This document shows positions 1 to 8,729 of a stretch of 54,548 bases of DNA, one piece after another. The notes below the pieces were generated by a model. It searched no databases. It was not told where the DNA came from and saw only the letters and a list, made by a program, of their open reading frames with translations. Source of the stretch: Fimbriimonadales bacterium (GTDB lineage Bacteria; Armatimonadota; Fimbriimonadia; Fimbriimonadales; Fimbriimonadaceae); contig JAOACB010000015.1 in NCBI GenBank assembly GCA_026418055.1, forward strand, positions 1-54,548, written 5' to 3'. A program made the translations under genes and the position numbers. Numbering within the stretch: the first letter of the stretch is position 1; each line of letters opens with the position of its first letter.

Positions 1-16
1 TGTGTATAAGAGACAG
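1..16 (+). other. Tn5/Nextera mosaic-end adapter remnant
   Basis: Bases 1-16 equal the last 16 bases of the 19-bp Tn5 transposase mosaic end used in Nextera libraries (tgtgtataagagacag). This is library adapter, not genomic DNA. Native sequence starts at about base 17, so the left edge is an assembly end and the first gene is truncated there. Confidence 0.95.
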
Positions 17-17
17 G

Positions 18-506
18 CTGGCGCCGATGTGCGTCTTTCTGCCTTTCTTCGACGCGTTCCTCGTGCTCACGCAGAAGGGATGGACGAAGCGGGTCTTGGA
101 AACAGCCCCTCAGGTGCTCGAGAGCGTGGCGATGCGCGTGCCGGAGGTCTCGAGCGGGCCGAAGGCCGCTCCCTTGGCGGCCACCGCATTCATCGGGCCG
201 GCCGACTTGGTGTTCGTCGCCCTCTTCGCGGCCTTGATCCATCGGTTCCAGCTGAACGTTAGGGCGACGGTGCTGTGGCTTGCTCCCGTTCTCGCGGCGT
301 ATCTCGTCGTCGTGATGGTGCTCGGCCACGTGGCTGTCGGCCCCGTCTCTCTGGGAGCGCTTCCGGCGCTCGTGCCCATCGGACTGGTGGTTCTGCTCGC
401 GAACGTCCGCCGCCTGCGGCTCACCCGGCAGGAATGGGTCCTCACGGTCTTCGCAGGTCTGTTGGGCCTCGGCTTGGTCGCGCTCGGCTCGATCGGCTCC
501 GGATGA
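18..506 (+). CDS. Polytopic membrane protein, 5'-truncated; possibly presenilin-like aspartyl protease
   Basis: The frame is open from the adapter junction to the stop at 506; the N-terminus is missing. Numbering from the Met at base 27, hydrophobic helices lie near residues 52-72, 82-102, 108-127 and 137-155, after part of an earlier one. Three elements recall presenilin-type (GxGD) intramembrane proteases: Asp9 in FFDAF at the end of a helix, Asp60 in IGPADLVF inside the next helix, and a PAL motif at 113-115 in a later helix. Presenilins have YD, GxGD and PAL in the same order. The match is motif-level only and the motifs are not perfect (FFD for YD, GPAD for GxGD). It converges on the hydrogenase operon with a 12-base gap. 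If the resemblance is chance, it is simply an unknown membrane protein. Confidence 0.6.
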   Translation: MAPMCVFLPFFDAFLVLTQKGWTKRVLETAPQVLESVAMRVPEVSSGPKAAPLAATAFIGPADLVFVALFAALIHRFQLNVRATVLWLAPVLAAYLVVVMVLGHVAVGPVSLGALPALVPIGLVVLLANVRRLRLTRQEWVLTVFAGLLGLGLVALGSIGSG

Positions 507-518
507 AGCCATGGGCGC

Positions 519-1808
519 TCAGAGCCTTTCAACGCGAAGCTTCAGAAAGTGCGTGGCGCAGGAGATGCAGGGGTCGTAGTTGCGCACGGCCTGCTCGCAC
601 AGCCACTGCAGCTCCGTGTCGGGTTTATCCAGATTCTTGGCGACCACCTGAGCCAAGTCCTCCTCGACGCATCGAAGGTTCTGTGCCGTGGGAGGCATGA
701 TGTGGGCCCTGCGGATCAGCCCGTCCGAGCCGACCTCATAGCTGTGGAAGCAGATTCCGCGCGGCGCCTCGGAACACCCGCAACCCTTGGCTTCCCTCGG
801 CTCGAAGTCCTCGAAGGGCCGTTCCGGCTCTTGGTACAGGTCCAGAATCCGCAAAGCCTCCTCACAGGCGAAGATCGTCTCGACGGCGCGCACCACGATG
901 CTTCGGAAAGGGTTCGTGACGGGAGGTTCGAGGCCCTGGCGCTTGGCAGCCTGCTTCGCCCTGGGTGTGAGCAGGTCGAAATTCAGGTTGAAGCGGGCCA
1001 TGGGTCCAACCTGGTAGCCTCCCGCTCCCCTGCGCGCCGAGTGCAGGGCGTTGCTGTGTTCGACGTGCTCTTCCGGGAAATGCTCTTCGAACTGGTCGAG
1101 CGACAGCTCGACGCCCGCACTCGAAACGACCTTGCCGTCGAACAGCGGGTACTCGGGAGGGTTGCGCAGCCCTACGAACTCGTACGAGCGATGGAATTCT
1201 GGGAAGGGGAAGCCCGCGACCAAGTCCGCCATCTGATCGGCAGCCTCCAGGGCCCACTCCAGGCTCGGGCGAAGGGCTTGGAGCTCGCTCCTGGTGGGTA
1301 CCTTGTAGAACCCTCCGATCCGCACGTTCACCGGATGGATCTCCCGCCCGCCGAGCAGAGCCATAACGTCGTTTCCGACCTTCTTCAGTCGCAGGGCGGT
1401 GCGCACGACGTCTGGGTGGTCCTTCGCCATTTCGATCGCGTCCGCGTACCCAAGGAAGTCGGGAGCGTGCAGCATCGCGACGTGCAGCACGTGGCTCTCG
1501 ATCCACTCCCCGCAGTAGATCAGGCGGCGCAATGCGCGCACCATCGGATCGATCGAAACCCCGAAAGCCTCCTCGATCGCCCTGGATGCGCTGATCTGGT
1601 AGGCGATCGGACAGATGCCGCAGATCCGCGCCGTGATGTCGGGCGCCTCCGCGCAGTGCCGTCCGACGAGAAACGCCTCGAAGAACCGGGGCGGTTCGTA
1701 GATGCTCAGCTTGGCATCCTGAACCTGGTCGCCTCGGATGCGCACGGTGAGCGCCCCCTCGCCCTCGACACGGGCCAACAGATCAACCTTGAGGTTTCGG
1801 GTTCTCAT
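519..1808 (-). CDS. hyhL: [NiFe]-hydrogenase large (alpha) subunit, group 3b
   Basis: Catalytic subunit of a cytoplasmic bidirectional NADP(H)-linked [NiFe]-hydrogenase (sulfhydrogenase type), 429 aa. The Ni-Fe ligands are all visible: Cys63 and Cys66 in RICGIC, and Cys414 and Cys417 in [10 protein letters not shown] 9-residue tail after His420 should be removed by a maturation endopeptidase. ATG start. It is the last gene of the operon and its start overlaps the end of the small-subunit gene by 26 bases. No hyp maturation genes or cognate protease lie in this window. Family level is secure. Assignment to 3b rests on the B-G-S-L partner set with a flavin/NAD(P) subunit. Physiological direction and NADP preference are inferred. 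Confidence 0.95.
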   Translation of the reverse strand: MRTRNLKVDLLARVEGEGALTVRIRGDQVQDAKLSIYEPPRFFEAFLVGRHCAEAPDITARICGICPIAYQISASRAIEEAFGVSIDPMVRALRRLIYCGEWIESHVLHVAMLHAPDFLGYADAIEMAKDHPDVVRTALRLKKVGNDVMALLGGREIHPVNVRIGGFYKVPTRSELQALRPSLEWALEAADQMADLVAGFPFPEFHRSYEFVGLRNPPEYPLFDGKVVSSAGVELSLDQFEEHFPEEHVEHSNALHSARRGAGGYQVGPMARFNLNFDLLTPRAKQAAKRQGLEPPVTNPFRSIVVRAVETIFACEEALRILDLYQEPERPFEDFEPREAKGCGCSEAPRGICFHSYEVGSDGLIRRAHIMPPTAQNLRCVEEDLAQVVAKNLDKPDTELQWLCEQAVRNYDPCISCATHFLKLRVERL

Positions 1809-2586
1809 GGGCGGTACTCACAGAATGGAAAGCCTCCGAGGCGGCGTTGAAGCTGCGGAACAGACGCACGATGGCCTCGTCATCCTGGCCCAGGCGTCGA
1901 AGCCATGCGGCCAGCGAGGCACCGTTCGGCGACTCGGCCGGGCCGAAGCACCCGTAGCAGCCCCGATGGAAGCTCGGGCAGATGGCCCCGCAACCGGCTT
2001 GCGTCACCGGGCCTAGGCACGGCCGAGAGGCCGCCACCATGACGCAGACGTTTCCCTTGCGCTTGCACTCGAGGCACACCGAGTACGCCGGGATGTTCGG
2101 CTTTCTGCCATTCAGGAGGGCGTTCAGAACCTCGAGCAGCTGTTCCTTGCTCACCGGGCAACCCCGGAGCTCGAAGTCCACGAACACATGGTTGCGGATC
2201 GGCGTCGACTTGTCGAGCGAATCGATGAACTCGGGCCGCGGGTAGACGGCCTGGATGTAGTTGCGTAGGTTGGCGTAGTTGCGAAGAGCCTGGATGCCCC
2301 CAGCCGTGGCGCACGCGCCGATGCTCACCAGGAACGCGCTGTTTCGACGAATCTCCTGGATCCGCTTGGCGTCGTGGCGAGTGGTGATCGAGCCCTCGAC
2401 CAGGGAGATGTCGTAGGGCCCTTTCAGGACGGCGCGCGTCGCCTCGGGAAAGTAGGCGAGCTCGACCGAACCGAGCACCTCCAACAGCTGGTCCTCGAGA
2501 TCGAGAATGCTCAGCTGGCATCCGTCGCATGAGGCGAACTTCCAAACAGCCAGCTTGGGCCTCTTGGCCTTCGGGATGGCTCTCAC
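1783..2586 (-). CDS. hyhS: [NiFe]-hydrogenase small (delta) subunit, group 3b
   Basis: Electron-transfer subunit partnering the large subunit, 267 aa. Proximal [4Fe-4S] ligands are Cys20 and Cys23 (SCDGC), Cys92 (GACATAGG) and Cys143 (RGCP). Eight further cysteines at 171, 174, 181, 190, 199, 203, 210 and 213 can hold two more clusters. There is no Tat signal, which agrees with a cytoplasmic enzyme. The frame stays open well upstream. I chose the GTG at 2586 because homology begins there (MRAIPK..KLAVWKF) and because its GTG overlaps the TGA of the gamma gene (GTGA), as elsewhere in this window. Confidence 0.93.
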   Translation of the reverse strand: MRAIPKAKRPKLAVWKFASCDGCQLSILDLEDQLLEVLGSVELAYFPEATRAVLKGPYDISLVEGSITTRHDAKRIQEIRRNSAFLVSIGACATAGGIQALRNYANLRNYIQAVYPRPEFIDSLDKSTPIRNHVFVDFELRGCPVSKEQLLEVLNALLNGRKPNIPAYSVCLECKRKGNVCVMVAASRPCLGPVTQAGCGAICPSFHRGCYGCFGPAESPNGASLAAWLRRLGQDDEAIVRLFRSFNAASEAFHSVSTAHENPKPQG

Positions 2587-3440
2587 AGCTCCCTCTCCAC
2601 GAACAGCGGCTCGATCAAGTCGTAGCGGTAGACCGGCCCGTCCTTGCAGACGAACTCGCCCCTGAGCTGGCAGTGGCCGCACAGGCCGACGCCGCACTTC
2701 ATGTTGCGCTCCATCGACACGTAGATGTTCGCCTCCGCCACGCCGCGCTTCGTCAGCTCCTCGACCGCGAACCGCATCATGATCTCGGGTCCGCACACCA
2801 TCGCCACGGTGTCGGTGGGATCGAACGGAGCGCGTCCCACCAGCTTGGTCACCACTCCGACGTTGCCCCGCCACTCCGTCGTGGCGCGGTCGACGGTGAT
2901 GTGCACCTCCAGGTCGAACTGGGAGCGCCACTTCGCCAACTCTTTGCTGTACAGGATGTCCTCCGGCGATCGGGTTCCATACAGCAACACGACCTTGCCG
3001 TATTCGTCTCTGTTGCGGAGGATCCAGTAGAGAGCCGGCCGCAGGGGGGCGAGGCCGATGCCTCCGGCGACGAGAACCACGTCGTGACCCTTCGCCTCCT
3101 CCATCGGCCAGCTGGTGCCGAAAGGACCGCGGGCGCCGATGGTGTGGCCCGCCTTCAGGTTGCGCATCGCGCGGGTCACGACTCCCACTTCTCTCGTGGT
3201 GTGCACGAGCCTCTTCGTGTCGGTGGCGTCGCCGCTGATGGAGATCGGCACCTCGCCGACGCCGAACACGTACAACATGTTGAACTGGCCCGGCCGGAAA
3301 GCCAGCTCGTAGGTGGGATCGAACGGCTCCAGCTCCAAGGAGAACGTGTCGTTCGTCTCCCGTAAGAAGCGCTCGACCACGTACGGCACCGGGATCATGG
3401 GATCCCGGGCGGCTTGCGTCAGCTCAATGCTTGTCGCCAT
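2583..3440 (-). CDS. hyhG: Hydrogenase gamma subunit, FAD/NAD(P)-binding reductase
   Basis: Ferredoxin-NADP reductase-type diaphorase subunit of the group 3b hydrogenase, 285 aa. It passes electrons between NAD(P)H and the Fe-S chain. An FAD-binding barrel comes first (RPGQFN; VPISISG), then a nucleotide-binding fold with [12 protein letters not shown], then a C-terminal [2Fe-2S] site of Cys249, Cys254, Cys257 and Cys265. Its start overlaps the end of the preceding cNMP-domain gene by 17 bases, and its stop overlaps the small-subunit start, so coupled translation is likely. Same family as sulfhydrogenase gamma and dihydroorotate dehydrogenase electron-transfer subunits; the operon context decides the call. 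Confidence 0.92.
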   Translation of the reverse strand: MATSIELTQAARDPMIPVPYVVERFLRETNDTFSLELEPFDPTYELAFRPGQFNMLYVFGVGEVPISISGDATDTKRLVHTTREVGVVTRAMRNLKAGHTIGARGPFGTSWPMEEAKGHDVVLVAGGIGLAPLRPALYWILRNRDEYGKVVLLYGTRSPEDILYSKELAKWRSQFDLEVHITVDRATTEWRGNVGVVTKLVGRAPFDPTDTVAMVCGPEIMMRFAVEELTKRGVAEANIYVSMERNMKCGVGLCGHCQLRGEFVCKDGPVYRYDLIEPLFVEREL

Positions 3441-3885
3441 AAACGTCGAGCATCCTCAAGATCGATGCCTGCAACCTCGACTCCATCATCTGCGCCATGC
3501 GCAGCATCAGGTGGTAGCCCAGCTTCGGGTTTGCTTCGCACTTGTTCCGCAGACACTCGCCGTCCAGAGCGATCGCTCGCAGCAGCGTGTCGCAGCGTGC
3601 CGCGAAGTGCCACCGATAGGGTGGGATGAGCCAAGACCACCCCAGCGGCTCGCCCTCCTCGATGGTCTCCACAACCACGACTCCCCTGCCCGGCAGCAGC
3701 AGCTCGAGGGACACCTTTCCGTGCCGCACGAGATAGAAGTGGTTCGCAGGCTCGCCTTCCCGAAAGACGTACTGTCCGGGGTGGAGGACGATGTTCGTGG
3801 CGCAACCGGCGACTTCGTGCACGTCCTCTTCCGAAAACTCCTTGAAGAACTCTTGGCTTCGAATGATCGGATAAAGGTCCGTCAT
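3424..3885 (-). CDS. Stand-alone cyclic-nucleotide-binding-domain protein inside hydrogenase operon
   Basis: A 153-aa protein made almost entirely of one cNMP-binding (CAP_ED-type) beta-roll: [24 protein letters not shown], then a phosphate-binding-cassette-like stretch with GEPLGWSWL and RWHFAARC, ending in a helix. There is no room for a DNA-binding helix-turn-helix, so it is not a CRP/FNR transcription factor. ATG at 3885 overlaps the hyhB stop (ATGA) and its end overlaps the hyhG start, so it is translationally locked into the operon. It may be an allosteric or assembly partner that tunes the hydrogenase to a nucleotide. That role is inference. Confidence 0.85.
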   Translation of the reverse strand: MTDLYPIIRSQEFFKEFSEEDVHEVAGCATNIVLHPGQYVFREGEPANHFYLVRHGKVSLELLLPGRGVVVVETIEEGEPLGWSWLIPPYRWHFAARCDTLLRAIALDGECLRNKCEANPKLGYHLMLRMAQMMESRLQASILRMLDVYGDKH

Positions 3886-5033
3886 CGGACCGCCTCCCTG
3901 TTTCCGCCGACTCTGGATCGGAACGTCTCCAACTCCTCGGTGATGTCGATGCCGACGGGACACCACACGATGCAACGGCCGCAACCGACGCACCCCATCG
4001 TGCCGAACTGGTCCTGCCACGACGCGAGCTTGTGGGTCATCCAGTGGCGATACCTGGCGTACGGCGAGAACCTGACGCTTCCGCCGTGGATGTACGAAAA
4101 CTCCAGCGAGAAGCAAGAGTCCCAAACCCGCTCCCGCTCGGTTTGGCTACCGTCCAGGCTGGTGCGGTCGACCACCGTCACGCAGAAGCAGGTGGGACAG
4201 GCCATCGTGCAGTTCCCGCACATCAGACAACGCTGGGCGATCTCGTCCCAATGGTTGTCCGAGGCGGCTTGGTAGAGCAACTCCTTGGCTCCTTCTGGAT
4301 TCATCCGCCTGCCCATGCGCCTCAGCGCACGCTGCCGTTGCCTCTCGGCGGCCTGGAGGTCGGCGGGAGAGGTTTCGGTCCAAGGCAGCGCGCGAAGCAC
4401 GTCGAGGCCCTTGGAGGATCCAGCGCGGACCAAGAACCGGTGCCGCCCCTGCAGGATCTCCGTCATGGCCAAGTCCCAGCCCTCGCCCTGCTCCGTCGGT
4501 CCCGTGCCGAGGGAGGCGCAGAAGCACCCCCCGCCCGGCTCGTGGCAATCTGCGACCACCACGAAAGCCTGTCTGCGCCGCGATGCGTAGTTCGAATCCT
4601 GGTACTGCCCGTTCGCGAGCACCCGATCCTGAACACGGATGGCGGCCATCTCGCACGGCCGAACGCCGAACAGAGCCAGCTTGGGAGTGTCCTCGACGAT
4701 CGGAAGAAGGTGGAAGCGCGCGCCTTCGCGCTCGGCTCTCCAAAGGCTTCTCTTAGGAGGAAACAGCAGCCGCTTCCAGCTGTGCGGGCCGACGGCGTAG
4801 CCGAAGACTGCATCGTCCTCGCGCCTTTCGAGCCGATAGGTTCCGGCGTCCTGTCGGTCTCGCCACCCGATCGGCAGGTCTCGATCGCTCTCGATCGGCC
4901 CGAGGACGATCGCCCCGTCGGAAAGGATCGGACCATGGACGACGTAGCCCAGTTTCCGGATGGCCTCGAAGAGTCCCGCCAACCGCTCTCGATCCAGCAC
5001 GACCTGGTCGCCGATCCTGAGCGTCCTCGTCAT
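3882..5033 (-). CDS. hyhB: Hydrogenase beta subunit, 2[4Fe-4S] iron-sulfur protein
   Basis: Iron-sulfur electron-transfer subunit of the group 3b hydrogenase, 383 aa. Two ferredoxin-type motifs are seen: Cys269/272/275/279 (CLMCGNCTMAC) and Cys348/351/354/358 (CVGCGRCIVWC). An upstream Cys-rich loop (DCHEPGGGCFC) is typical of the HydB/AsrA family. I chose ATG at 5033 over an in-frame TTG six bases upstream; neither has a clear ribosome binding site. It is the first hydrogenase gene and lies 54 bases after the last gene of the membrane-protein block, so it may be co-transcribed with it. The anaerobic sulfite reductase A subunit is a relative; the following large and small subunits settle the identity. 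Confidence 0.92.
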   Translation of the reverse strand: MTRTLRIGDQVVLDRERLAGLFEAIRKLGYVVHGPILSDGAIVLGPIESDRDLPIGWRDRQDAGTYRLERREDDAVFGYAVGPHSWKRLLFPPKRSLWRAEREGARFHLLPIVEDTPKLALFGVRPCEMAAIRVQDRVLANGQYQDSNYASRRRQAFVVVADCHEPGGGCFCASLGTGPTEQGEGWDLAMTEILQGRHRFLVRAGSSKGLDVLRALPWTETSPADLQAAERQRQRALRRMGRRMNPEGAKELLYQAASDNHWDEIAQRCLMCGNCTMACPTCFCVTVVDRTSLDGSQTERERVWDSCFSLEFSYIHGGSVRFSPYARYRHWMTHKLASWQDQFGTMGCVGCGRCIVWCPVGIDITEELETFRSRVGGNREAVR

Positions 5034-5087
5034 GAGCAAAAACCGTTTTCGCCAAGGCTTACGGCGTTTCCTGCAAAGGACGGCGGC

Positions 5088-6629
5088 TCAGCCGAGCAAC
5101 TGTTGGAAGAACGGTTTGATCCACTCGTCCACCAGAAACATCAGCCGATCCAGCAGAAAGCTCATCCGGCTCATCACGGTGTTCCCGAAGAACGCCCCGA
5201 ACCCGAGCATGAGCAACCATCGTCCCATCCGGCGAACCCCCGTGACCGCTCGGGGCTCGCTTCGGAAAGAGAAGAAAAAGTAGCTCATGACGCAGACGAG
5301 GGTCACGACGAAAACCCAGTTGTCCCAGTAGTCGGATGCCCCCAAAGCCTTGGGCACGTTCGGAAGCTCCAGGGCCGACCCTCCCTCCGGTCCGACAGCG
5401 AACAGCACACCGCCGCTGGATCCGAGCCAAACCACGGGCTTGCGCAGGCTCGTGCGCCAAAGGAGGGCTCCGGCCGTTTGCCGAGAAACGCGGTGCTCCG
5501 CCGCGGCAAAGCCAAGAATCTCACCGCTGGGAAAAGCCGCAAGGAGCGTGGCCTGGTCATGAACCGGGTCCGCCATGCGCGCTACAGCCATCCAGTTGGG
5601 AGAGGCCGGGAGCGGAACTCGGCTGACCACGGTTCCCAGCGATGCATCGACACAGAACGCCTCCCGATCTCCGGCCACGAGAAGGTACCGAGATCCGTCG
5701 AAGAGCTTGGAACCGGCGACGGGTGGCGCCTGCGGCCAGAGCGTACGGCCGTCGACGTCGGAAACAGACATGGCGGCCAAGCCGGACGGCTCCATGCGGT
5801 AGCTTGCCAGAATCTCCCTGCCGTCGGGAGACACGACGCCCTGCTTCACCAAAACATCCTGCCGCCCTCCGTCGGGTTGCCAGCCGCTCTCCAGACCCGT
5901 CTGACCCCTCAGGGTGGGTGGCACCGGGCGACGGGCTCTCACGGTTCCCCGGCCAGTGTCGCGATTGATCAGCACCTCCTTGTCGCCGCAGGGCACCACG
6001 ATGCCCTCGGGGGTCGACCGCAAACGTGCCGAGGGTTCCGCCGGGAGCGGGCACCTCCAGACCTCACGGCCCTCCAGAGTCTCGACGGCCAGAGCCTGAC
6101 GACCTGCGGCCAAGACGAGCAGCGGCTCGTCGAGCAGCGGAGGAACGCTTGAGGCAGGCAACGGGAACAGCGGACGGGGCTGGACGGCGATCGCGCTCGG
6201 GCCGAGCGGTCGGAAGGAATCCACCACCTGCGGAATGTTCTGCCCGAACAGGCTCTTGAACGTGAAGCCCGCGCCGATGCCGACCGTGATGCCGATCACG
6301 ATGCGGCTGAGCCACAGATAGCGGCGGCTGAGCTGGAAGTACCACAGAAGGCCGAGACAACCGACGAGAACCCACAGCGCGCCGTAGGGCGACCCTTGGC
6401 CGCGACCGAGCAGGGCCTCGATGCCGTCGGTCATCGGAAGCCACCACAGCGGATAGAGGATGTCCTTCCACTGCACGACGACCGCGTAGCCGACGTTGAT
6501 GCCGATGAAGATCTGCATCATCAGCCGGTACAAGGGGTTGTCGCGGAAGAGATAGCTGTAGATGGCCAGGACACAGAAGGCTCCCAGCCACACGGCCCAG
6601 CTGGTCGACCAGTACTCGGTCCAGCTCAC
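5088..6629 (-). CDS. Membrane protein with PQQ-like propeller domain, unknown function
   Basis: 513 aa. The N-terminal ~130 residues hold about four membrane helices. A non-membrane part (about 140-400) follows, with repeated strands of quinoprotein-like propeller type (for example LAVETLEGREVWRC). Two or three helices lie at the C-terminus (the clearest is NWVFVVTLVCVMSYFFF). No catalytic motif was recognised. GTG start overlaps the upstream TGA (GTGA). Fourth gene of a tight membrane operon that runs into the hydrogenase genes. A sensor or scaffold is possible, but function is unknown. Confidence 0.8.
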   Translation of the reverse strand: MSWTEYWSTSWAVWLGAFCVLAIYSYLFRDNPLYRLMMQIFIGINVGYAVVVQWKDILYPLWWLPMTDGIEALLGRGQGSPYGALWVLVGCLGLLWYFQLSRRYLWLSRIVIGITVGIGAGFTFKSLFGQNIPQVVDSFRPLGPSAIAVQPRPLFPLPASSVPPLLDEPLLVLAAGRQALAVETLEGREVWRCPLPAEPSARLRSTPEGIVVPCGDKEVLINRDTGRGTVRARRPVPPTLRGQTGLESGWQPDGGRQDVLVKQGVVSPDGREILASYRMEPSGLAAMSVSDVDGRTLWPQAPPVAGSKLFDGSRYLLVAGDREAFCVDASLGTVVSRVPLPASPNWMAVARMADPVHDQATLLAAFPSGEILGFAAAEHRVSRQTAGALLWRTSLRKPVVWLGSSGGVLFAVGPEGGSALELPNVPKALGASDYWDNWVFVVTLVCVMSYFFFSFRSEPRAVTGVRRMGRWLLMLGFGAFFGNTVMSRMSFLLDRLMFLVDEWIKPFFQQLLG

Positions 6630-7501
6630 CGGGAACCTCCCTTGCCCGCGCGCCGCTTGGCAACCATTCCGAGGTTGCCGAGGAGGATGAAGGCGATGAT
6701 TACGAGGTGACCGAAGGCCAGCGGCACGAGCAACCGCCCGCCGCGCAGGCCCTCTTGGTCGTACCGAGAGCCGTACTTCTCGCGCACGAGGGATTCGTAC
6801 TCGGCTGCACCCCGGATCCCCGCCATCATGCCCTTCATCTGACCGGAGCTGATGTACGGGTACCAGCTCGTCGTCACGATGCCCGCGCTACCGAAGGCCA
6901 CCGGCACCCTGCCCGCGGGGTCCAGCCACACCATCCAGTCGAGCGACGGCTGGTATTCGATGGCCCAAAGGATCTGAAAGTCCGCCGCCCCGGTGACGCC
7001 CTGCAGGATCGGTAGCTTGCTCGCATCGTTCGTCGAGTTGCCGCGGTAGTCCCTGGGGAACACCGACTTGATGTTCCGGCCGATCGAAGCCATGATGAGC
7101 GGGGCGCCGCGAACCATCCCGAGGTTCACCCAGTCTTTGCCGTATTCCCGCCCGTACTTGGCCGCCTGGCGCTCGTTGATGCGCTCGGAAAACTGAGGCG
7201 CCAGAGGATCGGAGTCCACGGCGATCACGACGAACTTGATCCCGCGCAGCATCAAGTGGCTGACCAGCGCCTCGTACTGGGGCCAGTTCTCACCCTGGCT
7301 TCCCTGCACCCAGTTGCTGCAGATGAGCACCACCTTGTTCGGGGGCGTGGAATCCGTGACCTCGAAGACCGCGCGCGTCTCAGGCCACACGTACAGAGGT
7401 AGCCGCACGTCCAGGAAGAACGGCAAGCCGCAGGCGACGAACATCAGCAGGTAGATGGTCTGCCGAGGGACCCGGTCGAGGCGGGCCAGCCAGCCCCACA
7501 T
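6626..7501 (-). CDS. Membrane-anchored protein of unknown function
   Basis: 291 aa with one helix near residues 16-32, a soluble domain of about 220 residues, and a second helix near 262-280 followed by a basic tail (KRRAGKGG). The soluble part has strand-loop patterns such as KVVLICSNW and KFVVIAVDSDP that suggest an alpha/beta fold, but I see no known active site. Start is one base after the upstream gene's stop; its own stop overlaps the next start. Part of the four-gene membrane block. Confidence 0.8.
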   Translation of the reverse strand: MWGWLARLDRVPRQTIYLLMFVACGLPFFLDVRLPLYVWPETRAVFEVTDSTPPNKVVLICSNWVQGSQGENWPQYEALVSHLMLRGIKFVVIAVDSDPLAPQFSERINERQAAKYGREYGKDWVNLGMVRGAPLIMASIGRNIKSVFPRDYRGNSTNDASKLPILQGVTGAADFQILWAIEYQPSLDWMVWLDPAGRVPVAFGSAGIVTTSWYPYISSGQMKGMMAGIRGAAEYESLVREKYGSRYDQEGLRGGRLLVPLAFGHLVIIAFILLGNLGMVAKRRAGKGGSR

Positions 7502-7502
7502 C

Positions 7503-8726
7503 TCAGTCGCCTCCTCCCATCGCGGAACCCTTCTCCAGGTTCAACCAATAGCGCAGCGCGGTGCCGATGCCACCGAGCATGGTGCCGAAGATCAGACCTC
7601 GCACCACGGCGGAGTTGGGCACCCGTAGGATCCATCCGGCGACGTTCGGCAGCCACAGCGCCTTCAGTTGCTCGCCGAGCCAACCTGTGAGGTACATGCC
7701 GAAAGGCGTTTGGCCGAGCATGACGATCAGCGCCGTCGCCATCATCAGCGCCGCTTCGGCAGAACGGATGCGGAAGGCCCGATACGCCGCGCTGGCAAGG
7801 TAGAAGGCCAACAGGCTGAAGATGGTGGATCCCACGGGCCCCAACAGCCGGAAAACGATCGTGTCGCTGAAGGCGCGCTCCGTGGTGTTCGGGTCGTAGT
7901 ACTTGTACACTCCGGCGCAAACGCCGACGGCAACCGCCGCGAAGAACGCGAGCGCCACCCAGCGATCCTCGCCGGAGCGCTTCAGCTTGCGCCCGTTGAC
8001 CATGGCTAGGCTCAGCAGACCCATCCCGAGCGCCAGGGTGCCGAGCACCGTGTTGAACTGCGCGGCGGTGTCGCGCTGATCGCGCAGGAACGTCGTGTGG
8101 CCGATGGCCAGGGTGTCCCCGACCCTCGCCTCGTAGGGTTCGATCTCGTCGGGGGTGCCCTTTCGCTTCTCCCTCAGCACGGCCACGTGGGGACCGAGCT
8201 GGATCGTCGCCCGCTCTCGGTTCTGGAGCAGCGTCACGCTCCCCCACTGCACTTCGGCGACCCGAGCCGAGCGAACCTCCACGCGCACCTTGCTGCCGAT
8301 CGGCAAGGCTGCGAGGTCCGCCGGCGTCTCCTCCGAACCGTCCAGGTAGAGCTGCTCCCCAGGGCGAAGCGCGGCGACCGCTCCCTCGGCATCCACCACC
8401 AGCCCGTTCCGCAAGCCGCCGAACACGAACGTCCTCGTCCGTGCAGTCAGCGTCTCTCCGACCGACACCTCGCGCGTGCGTTGGACCTTGGCTTGCAGCT
8501 TGCCTGTGGGGTCTCGAACCATCATCGACAGCTCAACGCCGGGCCGAACGGCCACATCCACGAAGTCCCCTGCGCCGGTCCGCAAACGAACGACCGTTGG
8601 GTCGTGGGAGAGGTAGATCCCTCTGGAGGTGCGGCCCGGCACCGTGGGTGGCAACACGAACTCTAAGAGGAAGTACAGGCCCGCGAGGAAGGTGAGGATC
8701 GCAATGAACCGGCGTCTCGCTGCCAT
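7503..8726 (-). CDS. Polytopic membrane protein with large exported domain, unknown function
   Basis: 407 aa. One N-terminal helix (about residues 7-25) is followed by roughly 200 residues rich in beta-strand patterns, then five or six helices from about residue 225 to the end. No enzyme motif was recognised. It starts three bases after the upstream stop, so it is certainly in the same transcript. Within the block it could be the membrane core to which the two anchored soluble proteins bind; that is inference. Confidence 0.8.
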   Translation of the reverse strand: MAARRRFIAILTFLAGLYFLLEFVLPPTVPGRTSRGIYLSHDPTVVRLRTGAGDFVDVAVRPGVELSMMVRDPTGKLQAKVQRTREVSVGETLTARTRTFVFGGLRNGLVVDAEGAVAALRPGEQLYLDGSEETPADLAALPIGSKVRVEVRSARVAEVQWGSVTLLQNRERATIQLGPHVAVLREKRKGTPDEIEPYEARVGDTLAIGHTTFLRDQRDTAAQFNTVLGTLALGMGLLSLAMVNGRKLKRSGEDRWVALAFFAAVAVGVCAGVYKYYDPNTTERAFSDTIVFRLLGPVGSTIFSLLAFYLASAAYRAFRIRSAEAALMMATALIVMLGQTPFGMYLTGWLGEQLKALWLPNVAGWILRVPNSAVVRGLIFGTMLGGIGTALRYWLNLEKGSAMGGGD

Positions 8727-8729
8727 TCC

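Noticed and set aside
549-1850. Long open frame on the plus strand opposite the hydrogenase large subunit
   Set aside because: High-GC shadow of the real gene; the minus strand carries all Ni-Fe ligands. Similar shadows at 4032-6152, 17262-19586, 22845-25517 and 24331-25650 were dropped for the same reason.
3424-3885. CRP/FNR-type transcription factor
   Set aside because: Only the cNMP-binding roll is present; no helix-turn-helix fits in 153 residues.
5034-5039. TTG start for hyhB at 5039
   Set aside because: ATG lies two codons downstream, neither has a ribosome binding site, and ATG is the more likely start.
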